A stretch of DNA of 34,225 nucleotides from a virus, in IMG/VR virus record IMGVR_UViG_3300044632_000978, positions 1-34,225 of that record; one strand, 5' to 3'. A program made the translations under genes and the position numbers. Of the stretch, positions 1 through 7,295 are shown one piece after another (position 1 is the stretch's first letter; each line of letters begins with the position of its first letter). The notes under the pieces were generated by a model. It was not told where the DNA came from, made no database searches, and saw only the letters and a list, made by a program, of their open reading frames with translations.

Positions 1-510
1 TGCTTTGCCGGCGCGTCCACGCCTGACGGGCCTGCGGTGCTGGGCCATGTGATGCAGGCCCGGCGCGATCGGGCTGTCGTGCATATCGACGTGGTTGGTG
101 TCGGCGCCTCGCCCTACGACCTGCTTGTGCAGAACCGCATCCAGACGGTGCCGATCAGCGGGGCTGCGAAATCCTGGGAAATGTCGAAGGACGGGAGCCT
201 GCGCTTTGCGAACCTGCGCTCGCAGCTCTGGTGGCAGATGCGAGAAGCGCTGGACCCGACGAACCCGAACCCGATCGCGCTGCCGGATGACCAACGGCTG
301 CTCTCCGATCTCACGTCGCCCCTGTGGAAGCCTGCGGTGGCCGGCATCCAGGTCGAGAGCAAGGAGGACATCAAGAAGCGGCTGGGTCGCTCGCCCGACC
401 GAGGTGACGCCGTGGTCTATGCGCTGATGCCGGCCATCAAGGAGGAAGCCTTGGGGGATACATTTCCCGGCAGCGCGGAATACGACCGCTACGCCGAGAT
501 CAGGAGGTAG
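1..510 (+). CDS. Terminase large subunit, C-terminal nuclease part (partial)
   Basis: This is the end of the DNA-packaging motor: the RNase H-fold nuclease that cuts concatemeric phage DNA during filling of the prohead. The frame is open from base 1, so the N-terminal ATPase lies outside the window. A hydrophobic strand ending in Asp-Val-Val-Gly-Val-Gly-Ala (around base 90) fits the nuclease strand that precedes a metal-binding acid, and the GDAVVYAL segment near the end (about 403-426) fits the last conserved acid of the fold. The first possible internal start in the window is GTG at 37, but the real start is upstream. A perfect copy of the repeated 11-base word lies at 450-460 and is read in frame as Ala-Leu-Gly-Asp. 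The portal gene downstream supports the call. Confidence 0.88.
   Translation, partial: CFAGASTPDGPAVLGHVMQARRDRAVVHIDVVGVGASPYDLLVQNRIQTVPISGAAKSWEMSKDGSLRFANLRSQLWWQMREALDPTNPNPIALPDDQRLLSDLTSPLWKPAVAGIQVESKEDIKKRLGRSPDRGDAVVYALMPAIKEEALGDTFPGSAEYDRYAEIRR
450..464 (+). promoter_or_regulatory. Repeated motif CTTGGGGGATANNNT, copy 1
   Basis: First of four identical 11-base words (CTTGGGGGATA), each followed three bases later by T. This copy lies inside the end of the terminase gene, 63 bases upstream of the ATG at 513 and so ahead of the head-gene block. A role as promoter or binding site is inferred from recurrence and placement only. Confidence 0.5.
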
Positions 511-512
511 GA

Positions 513-704
513 ATGTGTCTCAGCTCTCCCGAAGTGCCAGAGGTGCCTGAGCGCCAGGCTGCGCGGACGCCTGCGACGAGTGCGGTCGAGCGCTCCGAGG
601 ACAAGGCGAAGCGGCGCATGGCGATGGCGGCGACGATGCTGACCGGTTCGCGCGGGACGCTGGGCGCACCCTCCACGACGGGCTCGGGCTACACTGGTGG
701 CTGA
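513..704 (+). CDS. Small protein between terminase and portal
   Basis: A 63-residue, Pro/Ala/Arg-rich protein beginning MCLSSPEVPEVPE and ending in a Gly/Ser/Thr-rich tail (LTGSRGTLGAPSTTGSGYTG). The start is well supported by a strong ribosome site (AGGAGG at 502-507) seven bases before the ATG. It sits two bases after the terminase stop, and its end overlaps the portal start. Small proteins with an N-terminal Met-Cys, Pro-rich segment and a C-terminal LTG-x-x-G motif are common at this position in podovirus-like phages. No function is known to me; co-translation with terminase and portal suggests a head or packaging role. Confidence 0.75.
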   Translation: MCLSSPEVPEVPERQAARTPATSAVERSEDKAKRRMAMAATMLTGSRGTLGAPSTTGSGYTGG

Positions 705-2382
705 CGCGATTGCGCCGATCGGGAGCGGGCCGCCGACCGACCTACGCTCGTTCTGCGAGCGTCGGCTGGTGGGCATGAAGAACGTCCGTGACCAGATCGA
801 GCAGGACATGCGCGAGGTCTCGGACCTGTGCCAGCCCATGCGGTCGCGCTGGCTGCAATCGGACAACAACAAGGCCAAGGTGCGGGCCAACAGCAAGCTC
901 CGCGACAACCACGGTGTCATGGCCGCGCGCATTCTCGCCTCGGGCATGTCGAGCGGGCTGGCCTCGCTGGCGAACCCCTGGTTCAAGCTGGAGACGGCCG
1001 ACAAGGACATGATGGAATATGGGCCGGTCAAGGAATGGCTGGCCGAGGTCGAGCGCCGGCTTTACGCCTTTTTTGCCTCGACGAACTTCTACACCGCAGC
1101 CAAGAGCGGGTTTGCGGAGAACGGCATCTTTGGCACCGAGGCCGGGGTGATGGTCGAGCATCCGGTTGCCGGCATGGTCACGCACTCGCTCACGATGGGC
1201 GAATACTGGATCGCGGCCGACGAGACGGGCGAGATCACGACTCTTGTGCGCCGCGTGCCGATGACGTGCGAGCAGGCCATGAACAGCTTCGGGTCCAAGT
1301 GCAGCCAGCATGTGCGCGACTGCTACAGCCGGGGCGACTATTCGACCGAGGTGAACGTCTTTCACGCGATGATCCCGAACGGGCAGCGCAAGATCGGGCG
1401 GGCCGACAGCCGGAACATGGCTTATGCGTCGGTCTGGTGGGATGCCGAGGACACGGCGCAACAGGGCACGCTGCTGCGGCAATCCGGGTTCAACGAAAAG
1501 CCCTTCTGGTCCGCGCGGTGGGATGCTGTCGGCGGCGACGTGTGGGGCTATTCCCCGGCGCTGGAGGCATTGCCCGAACTTAGGGAACTGATGATCGCCA
1601 AGAAGCGCAAGGGCGAGGTGACGGACTACATCGTGAAGCCGCCCATGAAGGCTTCGCAGACCGCGGCGGGCAAGAAGATCAACACGCAGCCCGGCGCCTG
1701 GAATGCGTTTTCGAGCGCGGACCTGCCGAACGTCGGGCCGCTGTTCCAGCTTCCGCCGCAGGCGCTTCAGGCTGTCCGCGAGGACTATGACGAGGTGAAG
1801 CGGGCGATTGATCGCACCTTCTACGTGGACCTGTTCATGGCGATCACGCGCATGGAGGGGGTGCAGCCGCGCAACGTCGAGGAGATCGCGCGGCGCTACG
1901 AGGAGCAACTGAACCAGCTCGGCACGATGGTTACGCGGGCCAACACCGAGAAGCTGTCGCCGGCCGTCGAGCGCGCCTATGCCATCCTGGAGCGCGCCAA
2001 TGCGCTGCCGCCGCCGCCCGACGAGATGGACGGCGCCCCGGTGCAGATCGAGTTCGTGAGCCTGCTGACCCAGATGCAGCGCGTGGTGGGCGCTTCCGCG
2101 ATCGAGCGGACGGTGAACTTTGCGCTGGGCCTCGGCCAGGCGCTTCCCGACGTGGTGGACAAGATCGACCTCGACCAGGCCGTTGACGAGTATGCCCGAA
2201 TTGTCGGTGCGCCGCCGTCGATCGTGCGCTCGGATGAAGATGTCGAGGCCATGCGCGAGGCGAAGGCGCAGCAGCGCCGGATGCAGGAGATGGCCGCGAT
2301 GGCGCCGGCTGCCAAGCAGGGCGCGGACGCGATGAAATCAATGGCTGAGACGGCCGCGATGCAGAGGGAGCAGGCAGCCTGA
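697..2382 (+). CDS. Portal protein (head-to-tail connector)
   Basis: At 561 residues it has the usual size for a T7-type head-tail connecting protein, the dodecameric ring at the packaging vertex through which DNA enters and leaves. Family features include the N-terminal helical segment with FCERRLVGMKNVRDQIEQDM, the SSGLASLANPWFKL segment (about residues 86-99) and the conserved IDRTFYVDLFMAITRMEG stretch (around residues 371-388). The C-terminus is a long Ala/Glu/Arg-rich helix ending in QREQAA. The start is a GTG at 697 that overlaps the upstream gene by 8 bases; no ATG gives a full N-terminus. It is followed by scaffold and capsid genes, as expected. Confidence 0.92.
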   Translation: MADAIAPIGSGPPTDLRSFCERRLVGMKNVRDQIEQDMREVSDLCQPMRSRWLQSDNNKAKVRANSKLRDNHGVMAARILASGMSSGLASLANPWFKLETADKDMMEYGPVKEWLAEVERRLYAFFASTNFYTAAKSGFAENGIFGTEAGVMVEHPVAGMVTHSLTMGEYWIAADETGEITTLVRRVPMTCEQAMNSFGSKCSQHVRDCYSRGDYSTEVNVFHAMIPNGQRKIGRADSRNMAYASVWWDAEDTAQQGTLLRQSGFNEKPFWSARWDAVGGDVWGYSPALEALPELRELMIAKKRKGEVTDYIVKPPMKASQTAAGKKINTQPGAWNAFSSADLPNVGPLFQLPPQALQAVREDYDEVKRAIDRTFYVDLFMAITRMEGVQPRNVEEIARRYEEQLNQLGTMVTRANTEKLSPAVERAYAILERANALPPPPDEMDGAPVQIEFVSLLTQMQRVVGASAIERTVNFALGLGQALPDVVDKIDLDQAVDEYARIVGAPPSIVRSDEDVEAMREAKAQQRRMQEMAAMAPAAKQGADAMKSMAETAAMQREQAA

Positions 2383-2696
2383 AACGCGAGGAATTAGAGC
2401 GGGATGACCTGGAGTGGCTGATGGAGGCCCCCCAAGGTCGCAGGATCTTGTTCCGCATCGTCGATGCTGCTGGTATATTGCGCGAAGGCTACGGCCCCGA
2501 TGGACGCCACCTCGTGAAGCATGAGGGACGCAGGGAGCTGGGCTTGGAAATCCTCGGCTGGTTCGGACCTGTAAGGCCGGACGCGCTGCCAGCAGTCCTG
2601 CTTGAGGAACTTCAAACCCAACGCTCAACCCTGGAGGTGTCCAATGGCCGACGAGATCGCAACAACCGATACAGTGACGACGCCGAACGCGAATGA
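2379..2696 (+). CDS. Bbp19-like small phage protein
   Basis: About 105 residues starting LKREELERDDLEWLME, followed by a GRRILFRIVDAAGI segment and an acidic/aromatic C-terminal half. This matches the Bbp19-like family (named from Bordetella phage BPP-1), which usually begins with a charged DDLxWLM helix and then GRRxLxRI. The likely start is a rare CTG at 2379 that shares bases with the portal stop (CTGA) and has AGGGAG at 2365-2370. The first ATG, at 2421, would remove the conserved N-terminal helix. The end overlaps the scaffold gene by 53 bases. The molecular role is not established; the position suggests head assembly. The start codon is the main uncertainty. Confidence 0.72.
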   Translation: MKREELERDDLEWLMEAPQGRRILFRIVDAAGILREGYGPDGRHLVKHEGRRELGLEILGWFGPVRPDALPAVLLEELQTQRSTLEVSNGRRDRNNRYSDDAERE

Positions 2697-3351
2697 CGCG
2701 CCGGCCGACCAAGCCCCCGCACCAAGCCCCGGTGCAGAGGGATCCCCTGCTGCAACCTCCTCCCCGGAAGCAGCAGGGGCAACCCTTGGCGAAGATGAAA
2801 CCCTGCTCACCGGCAAAGTCGATCCGCAGCCTGAAGCCGATGGCGAGGCCGCGGCAACTGAAGCTGCTGTGCCTGAGAAATACGAACTCGCCCTCCCTGA
2901 CGGAATGACGCTCGACAGCGAGGCACTGGAGGAAGCGACCCCGGTGCTGAAGGAACTCGGGCTCACGAACGAGGGCGCAAACAAGCTGGCGCCGCTGGCG
3001 GCTGGGCTTGTTCAGCGAGGCGCGATGGGAGAGCGTCGGGCAATCGAAGCGCAGATTGTGGCGACCCGCAAGGCGTGGGTCGATGCCGCGCTGGCCGATG
3101 CCGAGATCGGCGGGACACCGGAGAACCACGAGACCGTAAAGGCCGTGGCGGCTCGGTTCCTGGACAGGTTTGCAGGGCCGGAGTTCCGGCAAATGCTGGT
3201 CGAGACAGGGCTGGGCAACCATCCCGAAATGATCCGGGCCGCGTATCGGGCCGGGCAAGCCATCGGGGAGGATGGCGACTTCGTGCGGACGGACGGTGCG
3301 CCTGCGCCTCGCCCGAAAGCATTCCACGAAAAGCTCTACTCCTCCGAATAG
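2644..3351 (+). CDS. Capsid scaffolding protein
   Basis: A 235-residue acidic protein. Residues 1-75 are a disordered Ala/Pro/Glu/Thr-rich region. It is followed by PEKYELALPDGMTLD, a signature of phage scaffold proteins, and then a long helical region (about residues 95-215). The C-terminus is basic (PRPKAFHEKLY), the kind of tail that contacts the coat protein. ATG 2644 is chosen because GGAGGT lies 7 bases upstream; the longer reading from 2602 has no ribosome site. It sits directly before the major capsid gene, where scaffolds normally lie. It would direct prohead assembly and leave before DNA fills the head. No protease motif was seen. Confidence 0.8.
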   Translation: MADEIATTDTVTTPNANDAPADQAPAPSPGAEGSPAATSSPEAAGATLGEDETLLTGKVDPQPEADGEAAATEAAVPEKYELALPDGMTLDSEALEEATPVLKELGLTNEGANKLAPLAAGLVQRGAMGERRAIEAQIVATRKAWVDAALADAEIGGTPENHETVKAVAARFLDRFAGPEFRQMLVETGLGNHPEMIRAAYRAGQAIGEDGDFVRTDGAPAPRPKAFHEKLYSSE

Positions 3352-3364
3352 AAAGGTTTGACCG

Positions 3365-4390
3365 ATGCCTACGATCAACGCAGCGGAGCACTCGCTTCTC
3401 GACGTGCTCAGGAAGATGGGTCCGGACGGCAAGCTCGTCGATATTGCCGAGATCCTGACCCAGGATAACGACATCCTGATGGACATGACCTGGAAAGAGG
3501 GCAACCTCGTGACGGGTGAGCGGACCGTGGTTCGCACGTCCAAGCCGGCGCCGACCTGGCGGAAGCTGAACGAGGGCATCCGTCCCACCAAGGGCACGAC
3601 CGGCGTGCAGGACGACGGCGCTGCGATGCTGGAGGCCGAAAGCCTTGTCGATCGCAAGGTCGCCATCCTGTCGGGCAACATCGCCAAGTATCGCGCGGAC
3701 GAACTGCGCTCGCACATGGAGAGCATGAACGACACGCAGGCGACGACCCTGTTCTATGGCAATGCCGCCGTGAACCCGGAGCGCTTCACCGGCCTCGCCC
3801 CCCGCTACAACTCGCTCGGCGGGGTGAACGGGGACCAGGTTATCAGCGCAGCCGGGACTGGCTCGTTCCTTGGCTCGATCTGGCTGATCGGCTGGGACCC
3901 GAGCAAGGTGACGGGCATCTATCCGAAGGGCACCAAGGGCGGGATTCAGCACACCGATGCGAGCGCCGGCCTGGGTTCGGCGGATGACGGCCACCCGCTC
4001 GGCCAGCGCGTGCTGGATGCGAACGGCGCTGCCTACTACGCCTATGTCGATCGGCTGGAGTGGAACTGCGGCCTGTCGGTGAAGGACCATCGCTATGTGG
4101 TTCGCATCGCCAACATCGCCCGCAACACCCTGACCGTGGACGGCGCGACCGGCGCGAAGATCGAGGATCTGATGATCCAGGCGATCAACCGCCTGCATCG
4201 CCTCAATGGCTGCCGTCCGGTGTTCTACTGCGACCGCGGCCTGATGGAGTGGATGGAGCGTCAGGCTCTCAGCGACAAGAAGCAGTTCCTGTCGTGGTCG
4301 GAATATGGCGGGCGCAACATCCCGTCGTTCCGGGGCATTCCGATCCGGCGCACCGACGCGCTGAACTTCAACGAAACCGTCGTGGCGTAA
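3365..4390 (+). CDS. Major capsid protein
   Basis: A 341-residue protein of the Bbp17/GP7-like major capsid type. It opens with a long N-terminal arm (MPTINAAEHSLLDVLRKM), followed by DIAEILTQDNDILMDMTW, a pattern typical of these coats. The C-terminus GIPIRRTDALNFNETVV is also characteristic of this coat family. The gene lies between scaffold and cement genes, with a GAAAGG ribosome site before ATG 3365. It would form the icosahedral shell. Length, neighbours and end motifs agree; exact subfamily naming is from memory of the family pattern. Confidence 0.9.
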   Translation: MPTINAAEHSLLDVLRKMGPDGKLVDIAEILTQDNDILMDMTWKEGNLVTGERTVVRTSKPAPTWRKLNEGIRPTKGTTGVQDDGAAMLEAESLVDRKVAILSGNIAKYRADELRSHMESMNDTQATTLFYGNAAVNPERFTGLAPRYNSLGGVNGDQVISAAGTGSFLGSIWLIGWDPSKVTGIYPKGTKGGIQHTDASAGLGSADDGHPLGQRVLDANGAAYYAYVDRLEWNCGLSVKDHRYVVRIANIARNTLTVDGATGAKIEDLMIQAINRLHRLNGCRPVFYCDRGLMEWMERQALSDKKQFLSWSEYGGRNIPSFRGIPIRRTDALNFNETVVA

Positions 4391-4423
4391 GGCGCCCACT
4401 GGCTCAAAGGAAGGAACACAGAC

Positions 4424-4846
4424 ATGATCCTCGACAGGCAAAACCAGCTCTGCGCTGGGCAAGCCATCACTGGCACCGATGGCTATTCGACGGACGCAAT
4501 CGACCTCGGCGCTGCGGTGAACATCAGCCGCGGCAAGGAGAAGCGGCTGTTCGTGAAGGTGGACGGCACCGCGTTCGCAGGCGGCACCTCGCTGGAGGTG
4601 CAGTATGTGCAGTCGTCCAACGCGAACCTGTCCTCGCATGATGTGCTGGCGACGACCGGCGCGATCCTGACGGCCGCACTGACGGCGAATGCAACCCTGA
4701 TGGACCTGCCGCTGCCGTCCAACACCAAGCGCTATGTCGGGCTTCGGTTCGACGTGACCGGCACCATGACGCAGGGCACGGTCTCGGGCTGGATCGTGGA
4801 CACGACCGACACCGGCACGCTCTACGAGGGCTACACCGGGCGGTAA
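4424..4846 (+). CDS. Bbp16-like capsid cement protein
   Basis: A 140-residue, mostly beta protein starting MILDRQNQLCAGQAITGT and carrying STDAIDLG, both typical of the Bbp16 capsid-cement family. These proteins bind the outside of the mature shell and stabilise it. The ribosome site is AAGGAAGG, and the gene lies 33 bases after the major capsid gene, the usual partner. The C-terminus (VSGWIVDTTDTGTLYEGYTG) is compact. It is followed by a hairpin terminator, so the highly expressed capsid pair is probably closed off here. Confidence 0.87.
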   Translation: MILDRQNQLCAGQAITGTDGYSTDAIDLGAAVNISRGKEKRLFVKVDGTAFAGGTSLEVQYVQSSNANLSSHDVLATTGAILTAALTANATLMDLPLPSNTKRYVGLRFDVTGTMTQGTVSGWIVDTTDTGTLYEGYTGR

Positions 4847-4869
4847 TCCGCGCCGCGCGAAAAAGGATG

Positions 4870-4906
4870 GGGCTTGGGGGATATGTTCCCTCAAGCCCTT
4901 TTCTTT
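4870..4906 (+). terminator. Intrinsic terminator after capsid genes
   Basis: A 12-base-pair stem (GGGCTTGGGGGA, 4870-4881, with TCCCTCAAGCCC, 4887-4898) contains one G-U pair and a 5-base loop. It is followed by TTTTCTTT at 4899-4906. The left arm contains one copy of the repeated CTTGGGGGATA word, so terminator and motif overlap. Confidence 0.78.
4873..4887 (+). promoter_or_regulatory. Repeated motif CTTGGGGGATANNNT, copy 2
   Basis: Same 11-base word plus T three bases later. It lies 48 bases upstream of the ATG at 4921, in the non-coding gap after the cement gene, and its first nine bases sit in the left arm of the terminator hairpin. Confidence 0.5.
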
Positions 4907-4920
4907 GCCTGGGAGGCATC

Positions 4921-5139
4921 ATGGCACGGCAACTGCGGAAGCTCCTCTACAACGCCATCATCGACGGCGAGCCGCTGGAGCGCGGCACCCTGCTCGACAT
5001 CCGCGAGCAGGACGTGGACGATCGCATCATCGACCTGACCGAGCTGGTGAGCGACGACGACGACGGCCCGGTGCGCGTGGCGGCGCCGGTTGACGAGGAC
5101 GACGACGGCAAGCCCGTCCGCAGGTCGCGTCGTTCCTGA
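4921..5139 (+). CDS. Small acidic protein, unknown function
   Basis: A 72-residue protein, MARQLRKLLYNAIIDGEPLE at the start, with an Asp-rich middle (SDDDDGPV) and a basic end (VRRSRRS). ATG 4921 is preferred over an in-frame ATG at 4867 because GGGAGG at 4911-4916 precedes it and the longer form would translate through the terminator hairpin. It lies between the capsid genes and the small structural genes. I recognise no domain; the strongly split acidic/basic character would fit a small virion or assembly protein, but this is a guess. Confidence 0.68.
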   Translation: MARQLRKLLYNAIIDGEPLERGTLLDIREQDVDDRIIDLTELVSDDDDGPVRVAAPVDEDDDGKPVRRSRRS

Positions 5140-5154
5140 TGATGGACGCTTGAC

Positions 5155-5535
5155 ATGGCAAAGGCAGTTCTCGACGCCGTTCTTGACGCGGCCTGGAACG
5201 AGATCCGGAACAACTGCACCCGCATGACTGCGTGCGCTGGGCAGCCGACGACGTTCACCCAGGCCAATGCGACCTTCGCGCTGGCCGACGTGACGATGGC
5301 GAGCGGGGATTTCACCATCGCAAACGGCGACAACTCGGGCCGGAAGATCACAGTTGCCGCCAAGAGCGGGGTGCTGGTCGATGCCAACGGGACAGCTGAC
5401 CACATCGCCCTGCTCGATGTCGCCGGCTCGCGGCTGCTCTATGTCACGACCTGCACTGCGCTTGCGCTTGTGGCGAACGGGGCGAACACGGTGAACTTTC
5501 CGAGCTGGAAGGCCGAGATCGGAGACCCGACCTAA
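5155..5535 (+). CDS. Probable structural protein, small virion module
   Basis: A 126-residue protein beginning MAKAVLDAVLDAAWNEIRNN, followed by beta-rich sequence with FALADVTMASGDFTIANGD and SGRKITVAAKSG. This pattern is common in a conserved but uncharacterised phage protein encoded between the cement and tail genes of podovirus-like phages. The C-terminus (SWKAEIGDPT) matches that family's usual Pro/Trp-containing end. Its TAA overlaps the next ATG (TAATG), so the two genes are probably translated together. A capsid- or neck-associated role is inferred from position only. Confidence 0.75.
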   Translation: MAKAVLDAVLDAAWNEIRNNCTRMTACAGQPTTFTQANATFALADVTMASGDFTIANGDNSGRKITVAAKSGVLVDANGTADHIALLDVAGSRLLYVTTCTALALVANGANTVNFPSWKAEIGDPT

Positions 5536-5948
5536 TGGCCGTTGCAAAGTGGGCCGCGCCCGGCGCGCGGAGCAGCAATCTTGCCGGCACGACGCTCAAC
5601 TCCCTGGCCAATGCCGGGGAGTCGACGGCGGTCACTTACGACAACAGCGCGAACCGGGACCTTTACGGCCTGGTGACGATCAAGCTCGGCTCCATCACCC
5701 CGGCGACGGGCGGCTCCGTCGTTGTCCGGGTCACGCTGAATGACGGAACGGACACAGCGGACAGGGTCGGCGGCGACCTCTATGTGGTCCCCCTGGTCGC
5801 GGGCGCAGGGGCCAAGGTGGCGGTCCTCAACATGGTCCGCCTCTACCCATACTCGATGCGGTTCTCCCTTGTGAATAACGCTGGGGTGGCCCTGGCGGCT
5901 TCGGGAAATGAACTCTACATCCGGCCCTGGAATGAGGACGTCTCCTGA
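5535..5948 (+). CDS. Probable beta-rich virion protein
   Basis: A 137-residue protein with alternating hydrophobic and Ser/Thr residues (LYGLVTIKLGSITPATGGSV, YVVPLVAGAGA, NELYIRPWNEDVS), suggesting a beta-sandwich. No signal peptide or membrane segment is seen. It overlaps both neighbours by single bases (TAATG and TGATG), so it belongs to a coupled set of small structural genes. Similar proteins ending in a Tyr-Ile-Arg-Pro-Trp-Asn/Glu motif occur beside the preceding gene in related phages. The exact position in the virion is unknown. Confidence 0.72.
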   Translation: MAVAKWAAPGARSSNLAGTTLNSLANAGESTAVTYDNSANRDLYGLVTIKLGSITPATGGSVVVRVTLNDGTDTADRVGGDLYVVPLVAGAGAKVAVLNMVRLYPYSMRFSLVNNAGVALAASGNELYIRPWNEDVS

Positions 5949-6742
5949 TGCCCCGAGGCGTCTCGCCTGTCGATGAGGCGCAGATCCAGAGGCGGCTGTG
6001 GACGCCTGCGCTTTTTGGTGGACGCCTTCTCGGCTGGTATGACGCCTCGGTTTCCGCATCCTTCACGCTGTCTGGCTCTGCAGTTACCGAGTGGAGAGAC
6101 CAGTCGGGCAACGGAAATCATCTTCAAAGCAGCGGGGTCAACGCGCCGTTGCTGGGCACATTTGCGGGGCGTCCGTCAGTCAATTTTGACGGGACGAACG
6201 ACTACCTCCTTACGGTAAACACGACACCACAAAAGACCGCCATCTTCGCACTCCACGGATATCCCACCAATAGCGCGGTTCCTCCCTTCGCGTGGTCAAG
6301 TTGGGCGTCTGGCGGTGAAAGCGTGCAGGAGGTGCACCTCCAAAGCGTCGGATCAATTCGGGCCATCAACTACGAGGGCGGCCCCTACGCCGACACGCCA
6401 ACCGGCACGCCGCAATCGTTCTTCGACGACTGCATCATGGGCGGCGCGTACGGTTCAACAGCCGACCCCGAACTGCGGGGGCACCTGAATGGACGGTCGG
6501 TATCTCTCAACCGATCACCAACGTCTGCAACGCTGTACCGAAAAGTATTCGGCGTCCGGAAGAATGCCATAACTTTCCCAAGCCAGTCACGCTTTTCGGA
6601 AATCATCATGATATCGGGCTGGTCACTGGCCGACCTGTGGAAAATTGAGGGCTATCTGGCGCATCGCTGGGGTGGTTTGCCACTATCGCGCTTGATCGCA
6701 GACCACCCGTTCAAGAACCGCCCCCCACTGATCGGAGACTGA
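5948..6742 (+). CDS. LamG / concanavalin A-like virion protein
   Basis: A 264-residue protein. Residues 25-50 hold GWYDASVSASFTLSG and VTEWRDQSGNGNHLQ, and NFDGTNDYLL follows; these are hallmarks of a LamG-type jelly-roll carbohydrate- or receptor-binding domain. Near the C-terminus EGYLAHRWGG and ADHPFKNRPP are another recurrent signature of this class. Codon use in about 6180-6720 is visibly richer in A/T-ending codons (TCA, TTT, AAT) than in neighbouring genes, suggesting acquisition from elsewhere. It lies in the small structural module, so a surface decoration or fibre role is likely. No catalytic residues are evident. Confidence 0.8.
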   Translation: MPRGVSPVDEAQIQRRLWTPALFGGRLLGWYDASVSASFTLSGSAVTEWRDQSGNGNHLQSSGVNAPLLGTFAGRPSVNFDGTNDYLLTVNTTPQKTAIFALHGYPTNSAVPPFAWSSWASGGESVQEVHLQSVGSIRAINYEGGPYADTPTGTPQSFFDDCIMGGAYGSTADPELRGHLNGRSVSLNRSPTSATLYRKVFGVRKNAITFPSQSRFSEIIMISGWSLADLWKIEGYLAHRWGGLPLSRLIADHPFKNRPPLIGD

Positions 6743-6743
6743 G

Positions 6744-7295
6744 ATGGCGTTGCGGGTTCGTGTTCCCAGCATCGGCCGCTATGCGGATGTGACCGGGGCG
6801 GCCGATCTCGTCATCCAGAACGGCGCTCACGCGCACACGGCGACGACGGCAGCCCTAGTCTCGACCTCGGCGCTTGCCATCGCGGCAGCGCAGCATGGGC
6901 ACATTGCGACCAGCCCCGCGCTCTCGGCCACCTATCCGCTCACTATCGGCAACGCGGCCCATTCCCATGCCGCAACCGCGCCGGCCATCACGTCCCTGAG
7001 CGTCCTCGCGCCCGCTGGCGCGCAACATGCCCACGCCGCGGACGCTCCAGCCCTGAGCAGCGCCGCTCCGGGCCTGAGCGCGGCAAATGCGGCGCATGGG
7101 CACACAGCCGGCAGCCTCACCCTGGTTGCGATCAACGTCTATCCGCTGACCATCCGGAACGCGATCCACGGCGGGACCATTGCGGGCGGCGGCGCGGTCG
7201 GCAGTCAGGGCGACGGCAACCGGCGCCAAGCCTATCGGAACCGGGACAGCGTGCCTCCGGCCTTGGGGGATAGGGTGGCCCGGCGATGGCGATAG
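6744..7295 (+). CDS. HxH-repeat structural protein
   Basis: A 183-residue protein built mainly from a 22-residue repeat, each unit carrying His-x-His: H29/H31, H51/H53, H73/H75, H95/H97, H118/H120, then a decayed unit at H142. A typical unit reads LTIGNAAHSHAATAPAITS. HxH motifs in T4 and P2 fibres and spikes bind metal ions on the threefold axis of trimeric fibres, so a trimeric, metal-stabilised fibre is plausible but unproven. The last 35 residues (from about SQGDGNRR) are basic and not repetitive. The gene ends 10 bases into the next gene and contains a copy of the repeated 11-base word. Confidence 0.78.
   Translation: MALRVRVPSIGRYADVTGAADLVIQNGAHAHTATTAALVSTSALAIAAAQHGHIATSPALSATYPLTIGNAAHSHAATAPAITSLSVLAPAGAQHAHAADAPALSSAAPGLSAANAAHGHTAGSLTLVAINVYPLTIRNAIHGGTIAGGGAVGSQGDGNRRQAYRNRDSVPPALGDRVARRWR
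6813..7175 (+). repeat. 66-bp coding repeats with HxH motif
   Basis: Five full units and one degenerate unit, spaced 22, 22, 22, 23 and about 24 codons, within the gene at 6744. Repeats are conserved as protein (Ala-x-His-x-His-x-Ala) more than as DNA, so the array is old or under protein-level selection. Confidence 0.8.
7262..7276 (+). promoter_or_regulatory. Repeated motif CTTGGGGGATANNNT, copy 3
   Basis: Third copy of the word with the trailing T. It lies inside the end of the HxH-repeat gene, read in frame as Ala-Leu-Gly-Asp-Arg, and 24 bases before the tail-adaptor ATG at 7286, ahead of the tail and ejection block. Confidence 0.5.

Noticed and set aside
742-1908. A 388-codon reverse ORF opposite the portal gene
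   Set aside because: Shadow of a GC-rich coding strand; residue pattern (Arg/His/Pro-rich) is not protein-like and the + strand product is a clear portal.
2963-4894. A 643-codon reverse ORF opposite scaffold, capsid and cement genes
   Set aside because: Covers well-recognised + strand genes and is composed of mirror-frame Arg/His/Leu sequence; no ribosome site or family match.
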